Shown: positions 10,895 to 22,563, numbered from the stretch's first letter. The stretch is DNA of 64,000 nucleotides from Acanthochlamys bracteata (GCA_019914995.1 CM034139.1:3140461-3204460); one strand, 5' to 3'. Notes: generated from the sequence alone by a model not told the origin. Numbers and translations are program-made.

Positions 10895-12904
10895 TTAGTG
10901 TTTAGGTACCCAAATTTCTTTGGGTCCTAAAGAGTTAGTGCTGTTATATGTTCTTTTTGGAACCCATATCATTTTTATTTTATTGGTGTTCTTTTTATAC
11001 CAGCATAAATAAACATTATGCCCTTTTCTGCCACAATGAAAGCATTTAACAAAAGGTATTGTGGAGTAAGACATGTTTGCTGTATGTGCTTTGGACATTA
11101 AATTTTTGTTTTGCATCCTTACTGTTGCCATACCTGAGTGGCTTGTGGAGGGATGTTCATACCTTGAGATTTGTTTACCAGTTGCCATAGATGCTGGAAT
11201 GAATCCTATTCCTTCCTTTCTGTATGGGCTGCGTTGAGCTCCCAGTATTGCATCTAGTCTATCCTTTCTATTAACAAATCTTGCCAGTGATGCTTCTAGG
11301 TCGAGGTTCTTACTCTGCAGAGCTTTCTTCTCTTGAAGCAGTCTTTGATTTTCTTCCATCAGCTTAGTTTCTTTTATGTGCATATTTGTATAATCAGTCA
11401 TGAATAGTTTAAGATCTGGAATGGTGGAGTATGACAGTCTATCCACCTTTCTACTCAGTGCCTCATTCAACTCTTCAAGCTCAGCAATTTTCTTTATCAT
11501 GTCTATGCTTGAGCTTTCTGTGCATCTTGTCAGTTCTCCAGTCTTACATTTATTTAGTTTGACATAAAGCTTTTCATTTATTTGAGTCAAGCGTTTATTT
11601 TCAATATGCAGTGCACATAGTTTAAAGTTAATATGATTATAATCTGCATGGAGTGTGTCTTTCATAGTATCAGTTTTGTCTTCTAAGGCATTTTTTAAAA
11701 CAAGTATTTTCTTTTTCAGACATTCGTTTTCATCCTTAATTTTATGCATGCATACCTTCATAGTTTTGCAGTCGGTTTTGGCATGTAGGTATTTTGCATA
11801 CAGTTCATCAAAAACATCTTGTAATTGTTCATTAGAATCATCATAGTCAGTAGAATTTACCTTATTGTCATCTTAATGATCTGCCATCAGACATAAATTG
11901 CTTTCTTCATTTTTTTCTGTCTCAGTCTGACTGTCTTCTGATGAACTTTCATCTTCATAACTCCAGGCTACCATAGCTCGTTTTCTTCTGGTGTCCTTGT
12001 AGTTAGATCTCTTGAGCAGTGGACAATCGTTCTTGAAGTGTCCTGGCTTGTTGCAGTTGAAGCAGTTGGTGTCCTGTCTGTCCTCTCCTCTATTGGTTCT
12101 TCCAGGAACCCTTCTTTTTCTAAGCTTGTTTCTTCTGAGAAAACTTTAAAATTTACGGGTTAAGAGTGCAATATCTTCATCAGAGGAAGAATCACTTACC
12201 TGCTGGTCATTGATCTTTAATGCAATCCCTTCAGGACGTTCATCAATTTTCTTCAGAGATAATTCCTTGGCCATTAGCTTGCCAATCAGTTCATCCAGTG
12301 ACATTTGAGGAAAAGTTGGATTTTTCTCTATGGCATCTACTTTAGATCTAAATGTTGGCAGCACAGCTCTCAATATCTTCCATTTCAGTTCTTCAGATTT
12401 GAATATTTTTCCTAAATTCTTTAGAGGATTTGTAATGTTAGTAAATCTAGTAAACATCTGAGAAATGGACTCACCTCGGTTCATCCTGAAGTTTTCATAC
12501 TCATGCATGAGCAGATTCACTCTGGTTTCCTTGACTTGAGTGGTTCCTTCATGCATTACCTCCAACTGATCCCATATTTCTTTGGCAGAGTTGCAAGCAC
12601 TGATTCGGTTGAACTCATTAGGATCCAAATAAGACAATCTGAAAGATTAATAGCTCATCATTCATTGATATGAGCTTGTTATCTTCATCATTGTATTCTC
12701 GTTCACCTTGGGATACGTATCTCATCCGACCGATTTTGGTTGGAAGGATAGGTCCGTCCCGTATGATCTTCCATAGTGTGAAGTCTTGTGCTTTCGAATG
12801 AAGATTGTCATCTTGGTTTCCAAGTAGCCATAATTTGTTCCATCAAAGAGTGGTGGTGCATTGGAGGATCTACCTTCAAAAGCTATGGGAACAAGGTTAG
12901 CCAT
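10895..12904 (-). mobile_element. gag region with two zinc knuckles and a coiled-coil segment
   Basis: 12146-12904 resembles the copia gag core (IWDQLEVMHEGT, then MFTRFTNITNPLKNLGK). A CCHC knuckle (CFNCNKPGHFKNDC) is encoded at about 12021-12065. The segment 10895-11761 has long Leu/Lys/Glu-rich heptad-like stretches, suggesting a coiled coil, and a second knuckle (CFHCGRKGHNVYLC) near 11006-11044. A large gag with two separated knuckles and a coiled coil is consistent with Sireviruses. Confidence 0.85.
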
Positions 12905-12951
12905 AAGGATCTTTTACCTCAAGGTTGTTAGACCTTTGATCTTTGGAAGCG

Positions 12952-12963
12952 TGCTCGATACCA
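12952..12963 (-). other. Primer-binding site, initiator-Met tRNA type
   Basis: On the minus strand TGGTATCGAGC starts two bases after the 5' LTR. This is nearly the complement of the 3' end of initiator tRNA-Met (TGGTATCAGAGC), the usual primer of plant copia elements. Confidence 0.75.
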
Positions 12964-12965
12964 AT

Positions 12966-14601
12966 TGTTAGATATTCTGCGCAGATCAACTCAAGAGGGA
13001 GGGTGAATTGAGTTAGTCTATAAAAATTTTCATTAAGTTTGTAATCTTCTTGGCAGAGAGTGACACGGTACTGTGTGTCAATCTTTGTAACCTGCAGATG
13101 TAAGAGTTAGTGTGTTTTCTTGGCTGGTGGCAAAGAGTAGTGCTTAGGGTATTTAACGTGGTTCGACAAAACCCCTTTGCCTACATCCACGGTCGCTCTA
13201 TCACTAGAGCCAAAGCTTCACTAGACCTTTAATAAGCTAAAAATACACCTAGAGTGAAGTGCTTCGCCAAGCACACATACTCTCACCGGTTTCTTCGCCA
13301 AGACAACCCCTACTAGCCTCCCGACACGCTGTCCCCCCGGGTGATTTGCTAGCACTATTACAAGGTCTAAGAGCTTATACCAAGCTCTACACGAGCTTCC
13401 TTTACCGGCTGCTCAAAAGACCACCTTTACACTGTAAGTGACAAGTTACAAAAAAATAAACAAGTATTGATGTAGGATCTATCTCATGAATGTTGAGTGT
13501 TTAATCAGTGATTGGATGAGATGATCGGAGAGATTGAGAGATTTCTTGAGTATAATTTGCGGCAAGATTTGTTTGTGTGGAGTAGTCAAGTTCGTGGACC
13601 GGGCAAAGGGGAGTTTTTTGTGTTGAGTAGTAGAGTTCTTGTATGTCTCTGCTTTTGCTTGGATTTTCTCTACTTTTTTCTTTTTGTTCTCTCCCTGTTT
13701 TTCTCTATTTCTCCACACGTTTCCTCGTTGCTGTGACTCCCTTTTTTATAGAACATCTTTCCTGTGCAGGAGCCGTTGAGGAGCGTTGCTGTTGGCGCTC
13801 GGTTCTTCATGTCAGAGAAGGAATGTCATGTCCAAAAGGTTCTTCAATTTGTGTTTGTGCAAAGTCTTTGTTGCATTGAATGTGTTGAAGAGATTTGAAT
13901 TTGCTGCCAACGGTTGAGTGCTTAATTCAGCTAAGCTTCTGTTTGAATCTCGGTGAGCTAATGAGTTGATATGGTATGTTCATAATAAATGCAGTGCAGG
14001 TTGACCGCTTGACTGATCAAGGACTTTAACTGCTTTCTTTCCTTGATTATTGAGCTTCCCTTTTGCGTGAAAGTGAAGATGATTCTAGCTCTTGAAAATC
14101 TTCTGTTTGAAGTCCTTCAGTCCGTTGTGAGTGTAGGTGATTTTTGAAGGCAAGGGAAACCGTTGCCGTTGAACATATGGGTCTGCCCCTCAAAACAGAA
14201 GTCTTTGATATGCTTGATGAGCAAACAATCGATCGTGATGTGGTCTGCCGCATCCTCTCGTCCCGTATGTTGTTCTCTGTCCCGCTTTAGTAGCAAAAGA
14301 TAGCGATTGGTCATTATTTAGTTGTGGCATCCTCTGTCCCAGTATCTTTGTTTTTCTGTCCGCTTAAAGCGATCGAGCGGTGATCGTGATGTGGCTGTGG
14401 GCATCCTCTGCCTCGTGTCTTTCTTACATCCCATTATGTAGTAGCATAACAGTTGGCTAAATGATGGCTGTTTTTGTCTGCTGTAAATTAAATGATCTTT
14501 GTTTGTCTAATCCTGCAGACCTGTTTTCAGATTATTAGTCTTGTATAAATCATAGTTCTTAATTTTTTGTTATCATCAAAATTATCCTTGTATTTCCAAC
14601 A
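12966..14601 (-). repeat. 5' LTR of the Sirevirus-like Copia
   Basis: About 1.64 kb, beginning TGTTAGATATTC and ending TTCCAACA on the plus strand, flanked outside by CATGT. It aligns throughout with 3956-5598 but with many scattered substitutions and short indels, concentrated at CAG/CTG positions. Confidence 0.9.
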
Positions 14602-14755
14602 CATGTCGCATTGATCACAATCATAATCATGCTCAATCGTCTTCCCAAAAAATTATGCGTTTACTATCTTCTTGTATGTCTTTTTCAGAATAAGATGTGC
14701 ATTCACCTTCTTCATAAGAACATTCGTCTTTCTCTATGATGATATTCATGAAAAA

Positions 14756-16014
14756 CGTTCGAACTATCAAGTTAATTTTGATGATAATAAAGAATTAAGA
14801 ATTATGATTTATATTGGACTAATAACTTAAAATCAAGTTCTGCAGGATTAGACAAATCAAGATTATTTTACTTACGGCAGACAATAACAGTCATTAAGCA
14901 GCCAACTGCTATGCCACTATAAATCAAACAGTATACAGAACAGAGAATCCCATAGTCACACTACAGTCAGCTGCTTAACCGCTAAAGTATACGAATACTT
15001 CTCTATATCACCCAAAACAGAGTATTGGGTTCAACAACAACAAAACTTTAGCTCAAGCTCTTTGCTTCAAAAATCTTCTGGACTCACAAGTCACTCAAGC
15101 AAATCAGATACAAGATCCACAACGAGCAAAAATTCATCCTCTTCACAAAAATGGAAAGCTCAATGATTAAGGAAAGAAAGCAAATTATGTAACTGCGCTT
15201 GACTGATCAAGTCAAGACTGGGAAGTCAAACAAATCCAAGGCAGTCAACCTGAGATGCATTTAATATAGACAAGCCAACTCAGCTCTCACATTTCAGACA
15301 ACAACTTAGCTAAATCAAGTTCACAATCACTGGCGAATAAATTCAAAATTTTCTGCATTACATTTAATGCCATGAAGACATTGTACAAAAATAGCCGAAA
15401 GCAATCGTAGAAGCGATTGATTAACCGCTGGACAAACTGCTCCCTCTCTAGCATGAAGGTCTACCAAAGTAAACGGCGCCAACGGCAATCTTTTTCAACG
15501 GAAAAATCGCCCTATACAGAGATGAAATTTTATAAGAAGGGAGACAGAGCAATAGAGAAATGGAAGAGTGAGTAGAAGACGAACAAAGATATAAACTCTG
15601 CTGCTGATCACACTAAGATATCTCTCTCAGCAATCTTCCTGATCATCTCATTAGAAAAACTCCGAGAATACTTAACTATCATGAGATAGATCCTGTACTC
15701 AACCTCTATTATTTTCTTGTAACCTCTCACTAACTTTGTGACAGAGGTGCTGCGGGCACCTGGTAAAGAAGTTTGGGTGGAGCTTGGTGAAAGTTCTTAA
15801 ACCTTGTAATAGAGCTAGCATATCAGCCAGAGGGACAGAGGTGCCCAGTAAGCTGTGAGGGATTGTCTTGGTGAATAAACCCTATAGGAGTTATATAACT
15901 AACTCAGCCGATTATAAGCCTGCTGTCTGTAAGATTACTAAATTTCACAAAATTTTTATTTATTAAGTCAATTCACCCCTCCCCTCTTGAGTTAATCTTA
16001 CAGGAGAACTAACA
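14756..16014 (+). mobile_element. Solo LTR, older relative of the Sirevirus-like Copia LTR, opposite orientation
   Basis: The sequence follows the reverse complement of the 3956-5598 LTR: near the start AATTTTGATGATAATAAAGA and CTGCAGGATTAGACAAA, and near the end CACCCCTCCCCTCTTGAGTT. It is shorter and clearly more diverged. It is flanked by AAAAA at 14751-14755 and 16015-16019, a plausible 5-bp target duplication, though a run of A is weak evidence. No internal region accompanies it, as expected after LTR-LTR recombination. It lies in the old Copia, only 150 bases from the younger full-length insertion. Confidence 0.82.
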
Positions 16015-16486
16015 AAAAAGTTTAAATGTCCCTTTATTTGAAAAAGGGCGATCAACGGATTCATCGCTTTAATCCTTTATATTGTTTAAAACAAGCGTTG
16101 CGTCATATGGTTCAAAAAATTTTCTACAACCCTTTTACAGTTTGGTTTTGAGCAATCTATACCTAATTGTTCTCTTTATGTATCGTAATTGATATAATGA
16201 AGCATATATTTTAGTTTATGTCAATGATAATCATTAGAGGAAATAATCTAACGGCTATTTTGTACCTAAAATATTTTCTCGAAAAGACTTCCTATTAAGG
16301 ATTTGGATGGTCGCCACTACTTCTTGACATCGAAGTCTCTTATATTAAAGAAGGGTTATTCCTTTGTCAATGCAAATATACACTCGATATTTGCGTGATG
16401 CTAGCTTCAAGAAGAGTCGTGCTTCTGCATTTCGTATGGTACAAAATCTTCGTCTTGGACCTATTTATAAAACTTCGTATCAAATT

Positions 16487-17041
16487 TAGGGGTGGCAATT
16501 CGGATATATGGGTCGATTTTGGGTCGACCCATATAATAATCGGGTCAAAATTATTCAACTCTAATCCGTCTTATTTATTTATATCGGTTAAAAGTGTCAA
16601 CCCTAATCCAACCTTTTTAATAATCGGATCAAATTCCATTTAATAATTAAAATTATTAAAATAACTTTATAAACATTAACTTTTAGCAATAATATATAAA
16701 AATTATTAATTATGATATATCTTAAAAAATATATTAATTTTGATAAAATTATAAATTAAGTAAAAATTAGTTAAATTAGATAAATTAAAAAATATATATG
16801 ATAATTAAATTCAAATTTTATACTATTATTTTCTAATTATTAAAATAATACATATTATATAAATAGTTAAATAGGTCAATTTTAAGTCAATTCAAACCCA
16901 ACCCGAACTCGTTTAAATTTTCGTTTATATAAATTCAACCCGAAATTGACCCAAACTACTAAGGCTTGATCCGAATCCGACATTTTCAAATCAGTTTTTC
17001 GGGTCGAGTTTTCGGGTTAAGTCAAAATTTGCCATCCCTTA
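16487..17041 (+). mobile_element. hAT-like MITE (TAGGGGTGGCAA family)
   Basis: The left end reads TAGGGGTGGCAATTCGG and the right end TTTGCCATCCCTTA, imperfect terminal inverted repeats. The ends are rich in GGGTCGA/TCGGGT motifs and the centre is AT-rich. It is flanked by ATCAAATT (16479-16486) and ATCAAATC (17042-17049), an 8-bp duplication with one mismatch, as hAT elements make. There is no coding capacity. A second copy in opposite orientation lies at 56726-57270 and a degenerate one near 38380-38575. It is inserted in the reverse-transcriptase part of the old Copia. Confidence 0.8.
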
Positions 17042-17511
17042 ATCAAATCCCACTTCTTATGGCAAGCTCATTCAGCATCTACTTTATCTCATAGTAACCA
17101 TCTACCTGACATTACCTTTTTGTTAAGTAAATTAAGTCAATTTATACAATCTCCACATACAATGCATTGGATGCTACACATCAAATTTCTTCTCTCTTCC
17201 AATAGTTCTTATCAAGTCATACGTTATTGCAATTCAGAATGCGCTACTTTCTTCTTCTTCCAGTAGCTCTTATTAAGTCATAGGCTATCGCGATTCAAAT
17301 TACACTAGTTACCCCACTACTTGTCGTTCTACCACTAGATATTTCACCTTATTTTGAACAAGTCTTCTTTCTTGGAAGAGTAAAAACCATCAACAATTTC
17401 TCGTTCCTCAGTTGAGGCTGAAGATCGTGCTCTTCCTTCTCTCTTTCTTGAACTTGCAAGTTGCAACCGATAAAATATATCTTTCACGAAAGTGGTATCA
17501 ATCATTCTCAA

Positions 17512-17814
17512 CTAATGATTGTTCATTGCGAAAGTGGTATCTGAGCAGTACCTTTGGTCTTCGTCAAGCATGTTGTAGCTCCCGGAGGATCGATATTTTG
17601 GGTAAGGAACGCGCCCATTATCGATGTCATTGACATCCCTGACAAGTAGCTCGTAGTGTCTCTTCACATCCTGCACGATTTTCTCACCGCCGACCAGGCG
17701 TGCTACTTTCTGCCAACGGTCAGGCATGTTCTCATCGAACGTTGCTAATGCAAGTTTGAATTACTTGTTCTCCCTTGGAGTCCATGAAGAAGCACCAAAG
17801 CATCGCGAAGCCAT
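17512..17814 (-). pseudogene. RADIALIS-like MYB pseudogene
   Basis: Reading from ATG at 17814 (minus): MASRCFGASSWTPRENK, then a stop codon TAA at 17763-17761 (codon 18), where relatives have Gln (CAA). The frame then continues open through MPDRWQKVARLVGGEKIVQ and RHYELLVRDV, the single MYB/SANT repeat of RADIALIS-like proteins, to DEDQR. A GT donor follows at 17551-17550, which in relatives marks an intron before a short last exon. Here the frame runs on into intron-like sequence, and the old Copia begins about 90 bases further, so the last exon seems lost. Translation from the internal Met at 17727 could give a protein lacking the first helix. Intact relatives are small nuclear regulators that compete with MYB partners such as DIVARICATA. 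A paralogue lies at 22336-22563. Confidence 0.85.
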
Positions 17815-17885
17815 GATAGCTATTAATTTGCAATTTTTCGAAACAAGAGGGAGCAGTAGGTACCTATTTTGCTAATGAGATCTAG

Positions 17886-18130
17886 GGGGCGTTTGGTAGT
17901 GCTTATGAAATAAAGCTTTTCTAAAATAGAAAGTATTTTTGTCTTTTTTGAAAAATAAGCTCTATTTTTTTTACTTCCAAAAAAATAATAAAAATATGCA
18001 ATAAAAAGATCTCACTTCGTATAATTTTTCTACACTATCTAAATTTTTAAATAAATTTTTTAAGTACTTATAAAATATGTATTGAAAAACGTAAAATAGA
18101 GAAAAATTAAAAAGCTACTTTTGATAAGCA
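17886..18130. mobile_element. Short AT-rich MITE (GGCGTTTGGTAGTGCTT type)
   Basis: The left end GGGGGCGTTTGGTAGTGCTT leads into AAGCTTTTCTAAAATAGA. The right end, reverse complemented, gives ATGCTTATCAAAAGTAGCTT, an imperfect inverted match. The centre is AT-rich and non-coding. The same family occurs at about 21060-21275, 37755-38010, 43335-43585 and 59262-59528. It lies about 70 bases upstream of the RADIALIS-like pseudogene start. Confidence 0.55.
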
Positions 18131-21055
18131 TCGGAGACATGAACAACTTGCAAACTACAATTTGCAGAAAAGGGGGATAGGCCCGGTGCTGGTGGTAGAA
18201 TCACAAGGCGGTTCATATCTACAATAGAATAGATTCATCATATTAGTAGTTATGATATTTTTTCGGGTCAAAGTAAGAAGAATTGCTGAATTAGAAGGAA
18301 ATTAAGCACACACGGACGTAATATGTCTTTGTTCCTCTATTCAATTTGGTACTCTTAGAAATAAGCAAAACTGAGATTCCAGTACACCCCTGTGGAATAA
18401 CTAAACTAAGCTTTGGTTCCGAGATGAAATAAGAATTTAAAGTATATAGAGCTATCATATTGCTTTCGCTTTACATTTCACATGTTCTAAGAGATTAATT
18501 CAGTTGCAATTCATCTCTGGCTTCTAAATTCTTGGCGATGATTATGAAATTAATCTGCAAAGAAAAATTATTCATATTCCTGTGTTGAAATCTGATTATC
18601 GTTCATTGTCTACAGATTTTTCTAGCTTAGCTTGTACTGTCGTATAAATACCACAAATTTAAAAGCTGTTTCATGATTTTCTCTTAGGGGCAGATGATCA
18701 AAAAAAAAAAAATTAATCTTTTTTCAACGGTTCTTGGAAAGTAAAAATTTCTAACTTTATACTACTTCATATAGCTCTAAGGAATTGTAGTGCATTTGAA
18801 AATCTAAAAGTTTTGTGCCACAAAAACTGAAAAGCATCCTACAATATCGCAAATTATATTTACTGTAATCATGGAATGGTTATGTATGTAGATTTTGGTG
18901 AGGAATATGACCTCCTTTTGGGTAATGCTAAAGGTATTCATATTTCTTTTCGATCAATTTGATAAATATGTAAGGTCCTTTGATTCTCTCTTAGCTAGCT
19001 TATTCTTTGCTTCAAGAGGCACTACAAGTAGTATATAGTATCTTCCCTAATGTTGGGAGGGAAGAAAGATAAAGAACAGAAACTTCTATGCAATCTCTAA
19101 ACCTACAAAATAGATTTTGTTGCTTTACTTTGAAATCAATGCTGGGATTTTCGGGTTTGAAATATTCTTCGAAGAAAGACTTGAAGCGTTTAACGGCTAA
19201 AACCCAATGCTGGTTTAGTACCAAGTTTTTCAGTATTATCTCTAGCTACATCTAAGACAGCATCCTCCCTTATATCAAATGAGAAAGAAATTTACAAAAC
19301 AAGGCGGTTGTATTACGAACAACTTTTTGTACTATGAATAACTTCCATGATAGTTTGTAGAATTACTATTCGCTATGAATTATTTTAAACATATTGTTAT
19401 GTAAATTGCTTTCTAAAGGGCTTTTGGGTAATTATTTTCCTTTTGAAATATTTGTAATAACAATATCTCTTGAGCTCAGTCATTAACATTATTATGCCAA
19501 TTCTAATTAAGGAAATGAAGCCAAAAGTTATTCGAAAGAATCAACAGGATTAAAGATATGAACTTGATAGGCAAACTGTGAATCTTTCATACAATTAGAA
19601 TCTCTTCTTTTCCAACAAAGGTGCTGCTAATTGGATTGCCTGATAAAGACGTGGAAAAATTACATCCGCGTCTTCAAATACTACCCTAGCTATTTGATGG
19701 ATGTTTGGATTGCATACACCGGGCAATATGAATCTCTGGATTATCATTCCACTTCGGTGCTGATCGATATACTAAGAATCTTTCTCATTTGCTAGCTTCA
19801 GTAAAAGCTTTAATTAGCTCGCATGAAAATGACTCGGTATAATCTATACTTAGTATTGCCTTTATGCTGTCGTCTTAGATACGCAAAAGCAATTTTGATT
19901 TGATAATATATCAGAATACACATTGGCTATAACTTTTCAAACAAGTACTATGTCTTTTTATGTTTGTGGTTTATATAATAAGTCGTATAATATGTTGCAG
20001 CAATTATATCGATCTTGTTGGAATTCTAGAGGGATATTATCCTGTTGATAGGTATATGAGTCTCAAAACTGTAATAAAAAGGGAAAAGAAATTGACATTA
20101 ACAACGATGCCATCCAAAGGTGTGATAGACCTATACAAGCTTTACTTCTTTGTGATTGATGCATTCCTTCTTGATAAGAGGTAGAAAGTTCGATCCTATC
20201 TACGATAAGTTGTCAAAAGGACTTGTAAACCCACATTACCTGTTTGCCGTTCACTTTGAGCCCTTATAAGCATTGAGCAACTTCACACTTTGTTTTAAGA
20301 CTTTGAATTAGAGATACAAACTTTTACTATGGTATCAAAGTCCATTAACACTGTCCAAAAACCTTTTACACAAGTGATGGCATGACATACACCACGCTTC
20401 ATATTAGGGTGGGAGTCAAAAAGATTTTACTCAAACATTACCGATCTGATATTCTCCATAAGTTTTTTATAAGCTCTGGTAACTCCATCCTTTGCCTAAA
20501 AGTTTTCGGTTGAAGACTTACGCTCGTAACAAGCGTAATGCTTGAGTTCTCTAACAATGGTTTATTTGTTCCTTGCCATCATCGTAGTTGGACTCAAAAC
20601 TTGATAAGACCAAAGTTTTGAAGAATAATACTGGTGAGATGCATAATTTTGTGGTTGAGGCAATGATCGACATGAGTCGAATGTTCTTTTGCTTACTCTT
20701 ACTACTCATAGTTACGGGCAGAGCTGGTTAGGACTTTTTTTTGCTTTAGGTACGTTAGCAGCGTTATACCATTATCTGTATTAGTACTCGCCTTTAGGTA
20801 AGTTAGGCTCATTTCCGTTCAACAAGATCACTTTACATGTATGGTGAAATATTTACTGCAAAAACGTTAGCACTGCAATCGTAATTTGCAATCGTAATTC
20901 TGATGTACTCGTAAGTGTGTAAGAGTATCTATGACAAACATTTGCCAAAACGTACACGAGTAAGAAGGACCATTTGCAATTGCATAAAGGAAGTTTATGT
21001 ACCCCCATGAAATAAAATCTTTCCGGGAGGAGAATGAACTTTGTTTAAGAAATCG
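18131..21055. other. Intergenic DNA between the RADIALIS-like copies, mostly unassigned
   Basis: No gene was recognised. Frames at 19012-19224 and 19960-20184 have no family features. A possible old retroelement leader lies at about 20010-20360: TGTTGGAATTCTAGAGG near 20017, then a stretch ending just before ATGGTATCAAAG (about 20329-20340), which resembles an initiator-Met primer site. No coding domains follow, so this is only a suggestion. Confidence 0.3.
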
Positions 21056-21059
21056 AAAG

Positions 21060-21275
21060 AAGTGTTTGATTAAGCGTTTTAGCAAAGCAACTTTCAATTT
21101 TTCAATTCATAATTTTTAATATATTTTTTATAAATATTTAGATAATTTATTTATAAATTTTATAAAAATAAAAATATTACGTAGTAAAAAATTTTTATTA
21201 TTTATTTTTTAATTTTTCAGAATAAAAAATATAATAAAAATATTTCGTTTCAGAAAATTTTACTCCACACAGGTC
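21060..21275. mobile_element. Decayed short AT-rich MITE
   Basis: The stretch starts GTGTTTGATTAAGCGTTTTAGC and is almost entirely A/T, ending near TTTCAGAAAATTTTAC. The layout matches the 17886-18130 family (TTTGGNNNNGCTTTT ends, TTTTATAAATATTTA interior), but the right end is worn and the target duplication is not clear. Confidence 0.4.
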
Positions 21276-22320
21276 TCCTCTCGGAATAATAAAAAGCAAG
21301 AAAAGGAAAAAAAACAAAAACTGAGAGAGATACTTACGGGTTGTGCGAGTAAAACGTCCATCATAACTTCGATATAACTGTGCAGGCGTTTTGCCATTTT
21401 CCAAGAAGAGGTATCGATATAATTCCTACAATTCTGATCAAGTAAACAATACTTCCGTTCATTGGAATATTAATACTTTACAAATTTGTAGTACCTCATG
21501 TGCAGGAGAAGAATAATTAACTAGCAGGCCATCACTTATTCTTATATCCACTAATTTCTACAAGAAGTTACGTAATGCTAATTTTGCCCGGGAAACAAGT
21601 ACATTAGAAGGAGCCCATGACATTTTATTGCTTGCTATACATGGCCACATCTCCAAAACCATGTGTTAAATAGCTTCTGATAGCCTGGCCTGAGAAGGAA
21701 TAAGAAGCACGAGTTAGGGATCGGATAGCATATCCAAGAATGGGACAATATGCTGGATTCAAAAGTTATAACAAAAACCCGACAGCTCTAATTAAAGAAC
21801 ATACTAGACGAATCATATATTAACATAGGAACGAATAAATACTAGACTTTGGGCCAAGTCAGAATCCTACAAGGACCACCTTTTAAATTTCTGGATAAGA
21901 CAAGGGACAACTCTTTTTTCTCATAATTTTTCATATTTTGGATCAAAAGCGTTGAGTGGGCCTCTTCTTATAACCTGAGAGTGACTTGTGTTACCATTAC
22001 AACTTAAAGCTCTTTTAATTCTCAAAAGAAAAAGACAGCAATATTCGGCATAAATATTATGATGGAACGTTTCCATCACAACTCTTCCATCATCCAAAGG
22101 CTACAAGAGCAGTGAGTTTTATAACTTGGGATTGAGAAGTTTCAAAACCTATGCATCAGTTTTTAAACTATTTTGACTTCACCTGGACACATGATCATGA
22201 AACGTTAATTGAAGAGCTATCACCTATACCGTTACAAATATAGATCTATTACTTGCGCTATGGTTATGAGCAGTTGAGAGCATATTTCTACCTCTACCAC
22301 TTCAACGTCAAAATAGTGCA
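21276..22320. other. Downstream region of the RADIALIS-like gene, no gene seen
   Basis: There is no recognisable reading frame or repeat. Part of it may be 3' untranslated sequence of the minus-strand gene at 22336-22563. RADIALIS-like genes often have a spliced 3' end, but no exon can be fixed by eye. Confidence 0.3.
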
Positions 22321-22335
22321 ACCTCCTGACACACC

Positions 22336-22563
22336 TCAGGGACGATACTTAGGGTAAGGAATCCGTCCGCTCTCAATATCATCGACATCCTTGAGAAGCA
22401 GCTCATAGTGGCGACGCATGTCGTCGGCGGTTTTCCCACCTCCGACCATGTGTGCCACCTTCTGCCAACGGTCTGGTGTGTCCTTGTCATATACTGACAA
22501 TGCCCTTTCGAACAACTTGTTCTGCTCTGGAGTCCATGACCTAGCAGATCCTCGCGATGTCAT
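22336..22563 (-). CDS. RADIALIS-like single-MYB (SANT) transcription factor
   Basis: A complete 75-residue frame runs from ATG at 22563 to TGA at 22336. It starts MTSRGSARSWTPEQNKLFER and contains TPDRWQKVAHMVGG, RRHYELLLKDVDDIESGRIP and ends YPKYRP. This is the plant I-box type single MYB/SANT repeat of the RADIALIS/RSM group, with the spaced Trp residues, and usual length for the smaller members (about 75-100). Such proteins are nuclear, lack an activation domain and act by competing with larger MYBs such as DIVARICATA for partner proteins, affecting floral asymmetry, embryo or seedling development. The longer upstream frame to 22671 is rejected as start because homology begins at MTSRG and a TATA box lies upstream. 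Intact, unlike the paralogue at 17512-17814. Both are on the minus strand, so a local duplication is likely. Confidence 0.9.
   Translation of the reverse strand: MTSRGSARSWTPEQNKLFERALSVYDKDTPDRWQKVAHMVGGGKTADDMRRHYELLLKDVDDIESGRIPYPKYRP

Larger units (their letters stand above)
3956..14601 (-). mobile_element. Sirevirus-like Ty1/copia retrotransposon with both LTRs and a third ORF region
   Basis: A 10.6 kb element on the minus strand is bounded by two related LTRs (3956-5598 and 12966-14601) that begin TGTTAGATATTC and end TTCCAACA on the plus strand. The 5-bp target duplication CATGT lies at 3951-3955 and 14602-14606. In element order it carries 5' LTR, initiator-Met-type primer site, gag with zinc knuckles, protease, integrase, reverse transcriptase, RNase H, a further coding region, polypurine tract and 3' LTR. 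Integrase before reverse transcriptase marks copia. The long element, large gag and extra region after pol fit the Sirevirus lineage. It is broken: coding is split into roughly ten open segments, so about a dozen breaks. The LTRs differ visibly, suggesting an age of at least a few million years if the differences are real. Confidence 0.9.
1..17425 (+). mobile_element. Very old decayed Ty1/copia element, plus strand, interrupted by four insertions
   Basis: Translated plus-strand fragments resemble copia polyprotein in the expected order. Integrase-like sequence lies at 1-467 and resumes at 3386-3955 (for example the residues RTFGCLCFAQNTHIKHKFHS). A short linker lies at 14607-14755. Reverse-transcriptase-like sequence occupies 16015-16486 and continues after 17042, and an RNase H-like end lies near 17360-17425. 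The pieces are separated by a CACTA element, a full-length Copia element, a solo LTR and a hAT-like MITE, all described separately. No LTR of this element was recognised in the window. It is heavily broken (dozens of lesions) and is the oldest layer here. It ends next to the 3' side of a RADIALIS-like pseudogene. Confidence 0.7.
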
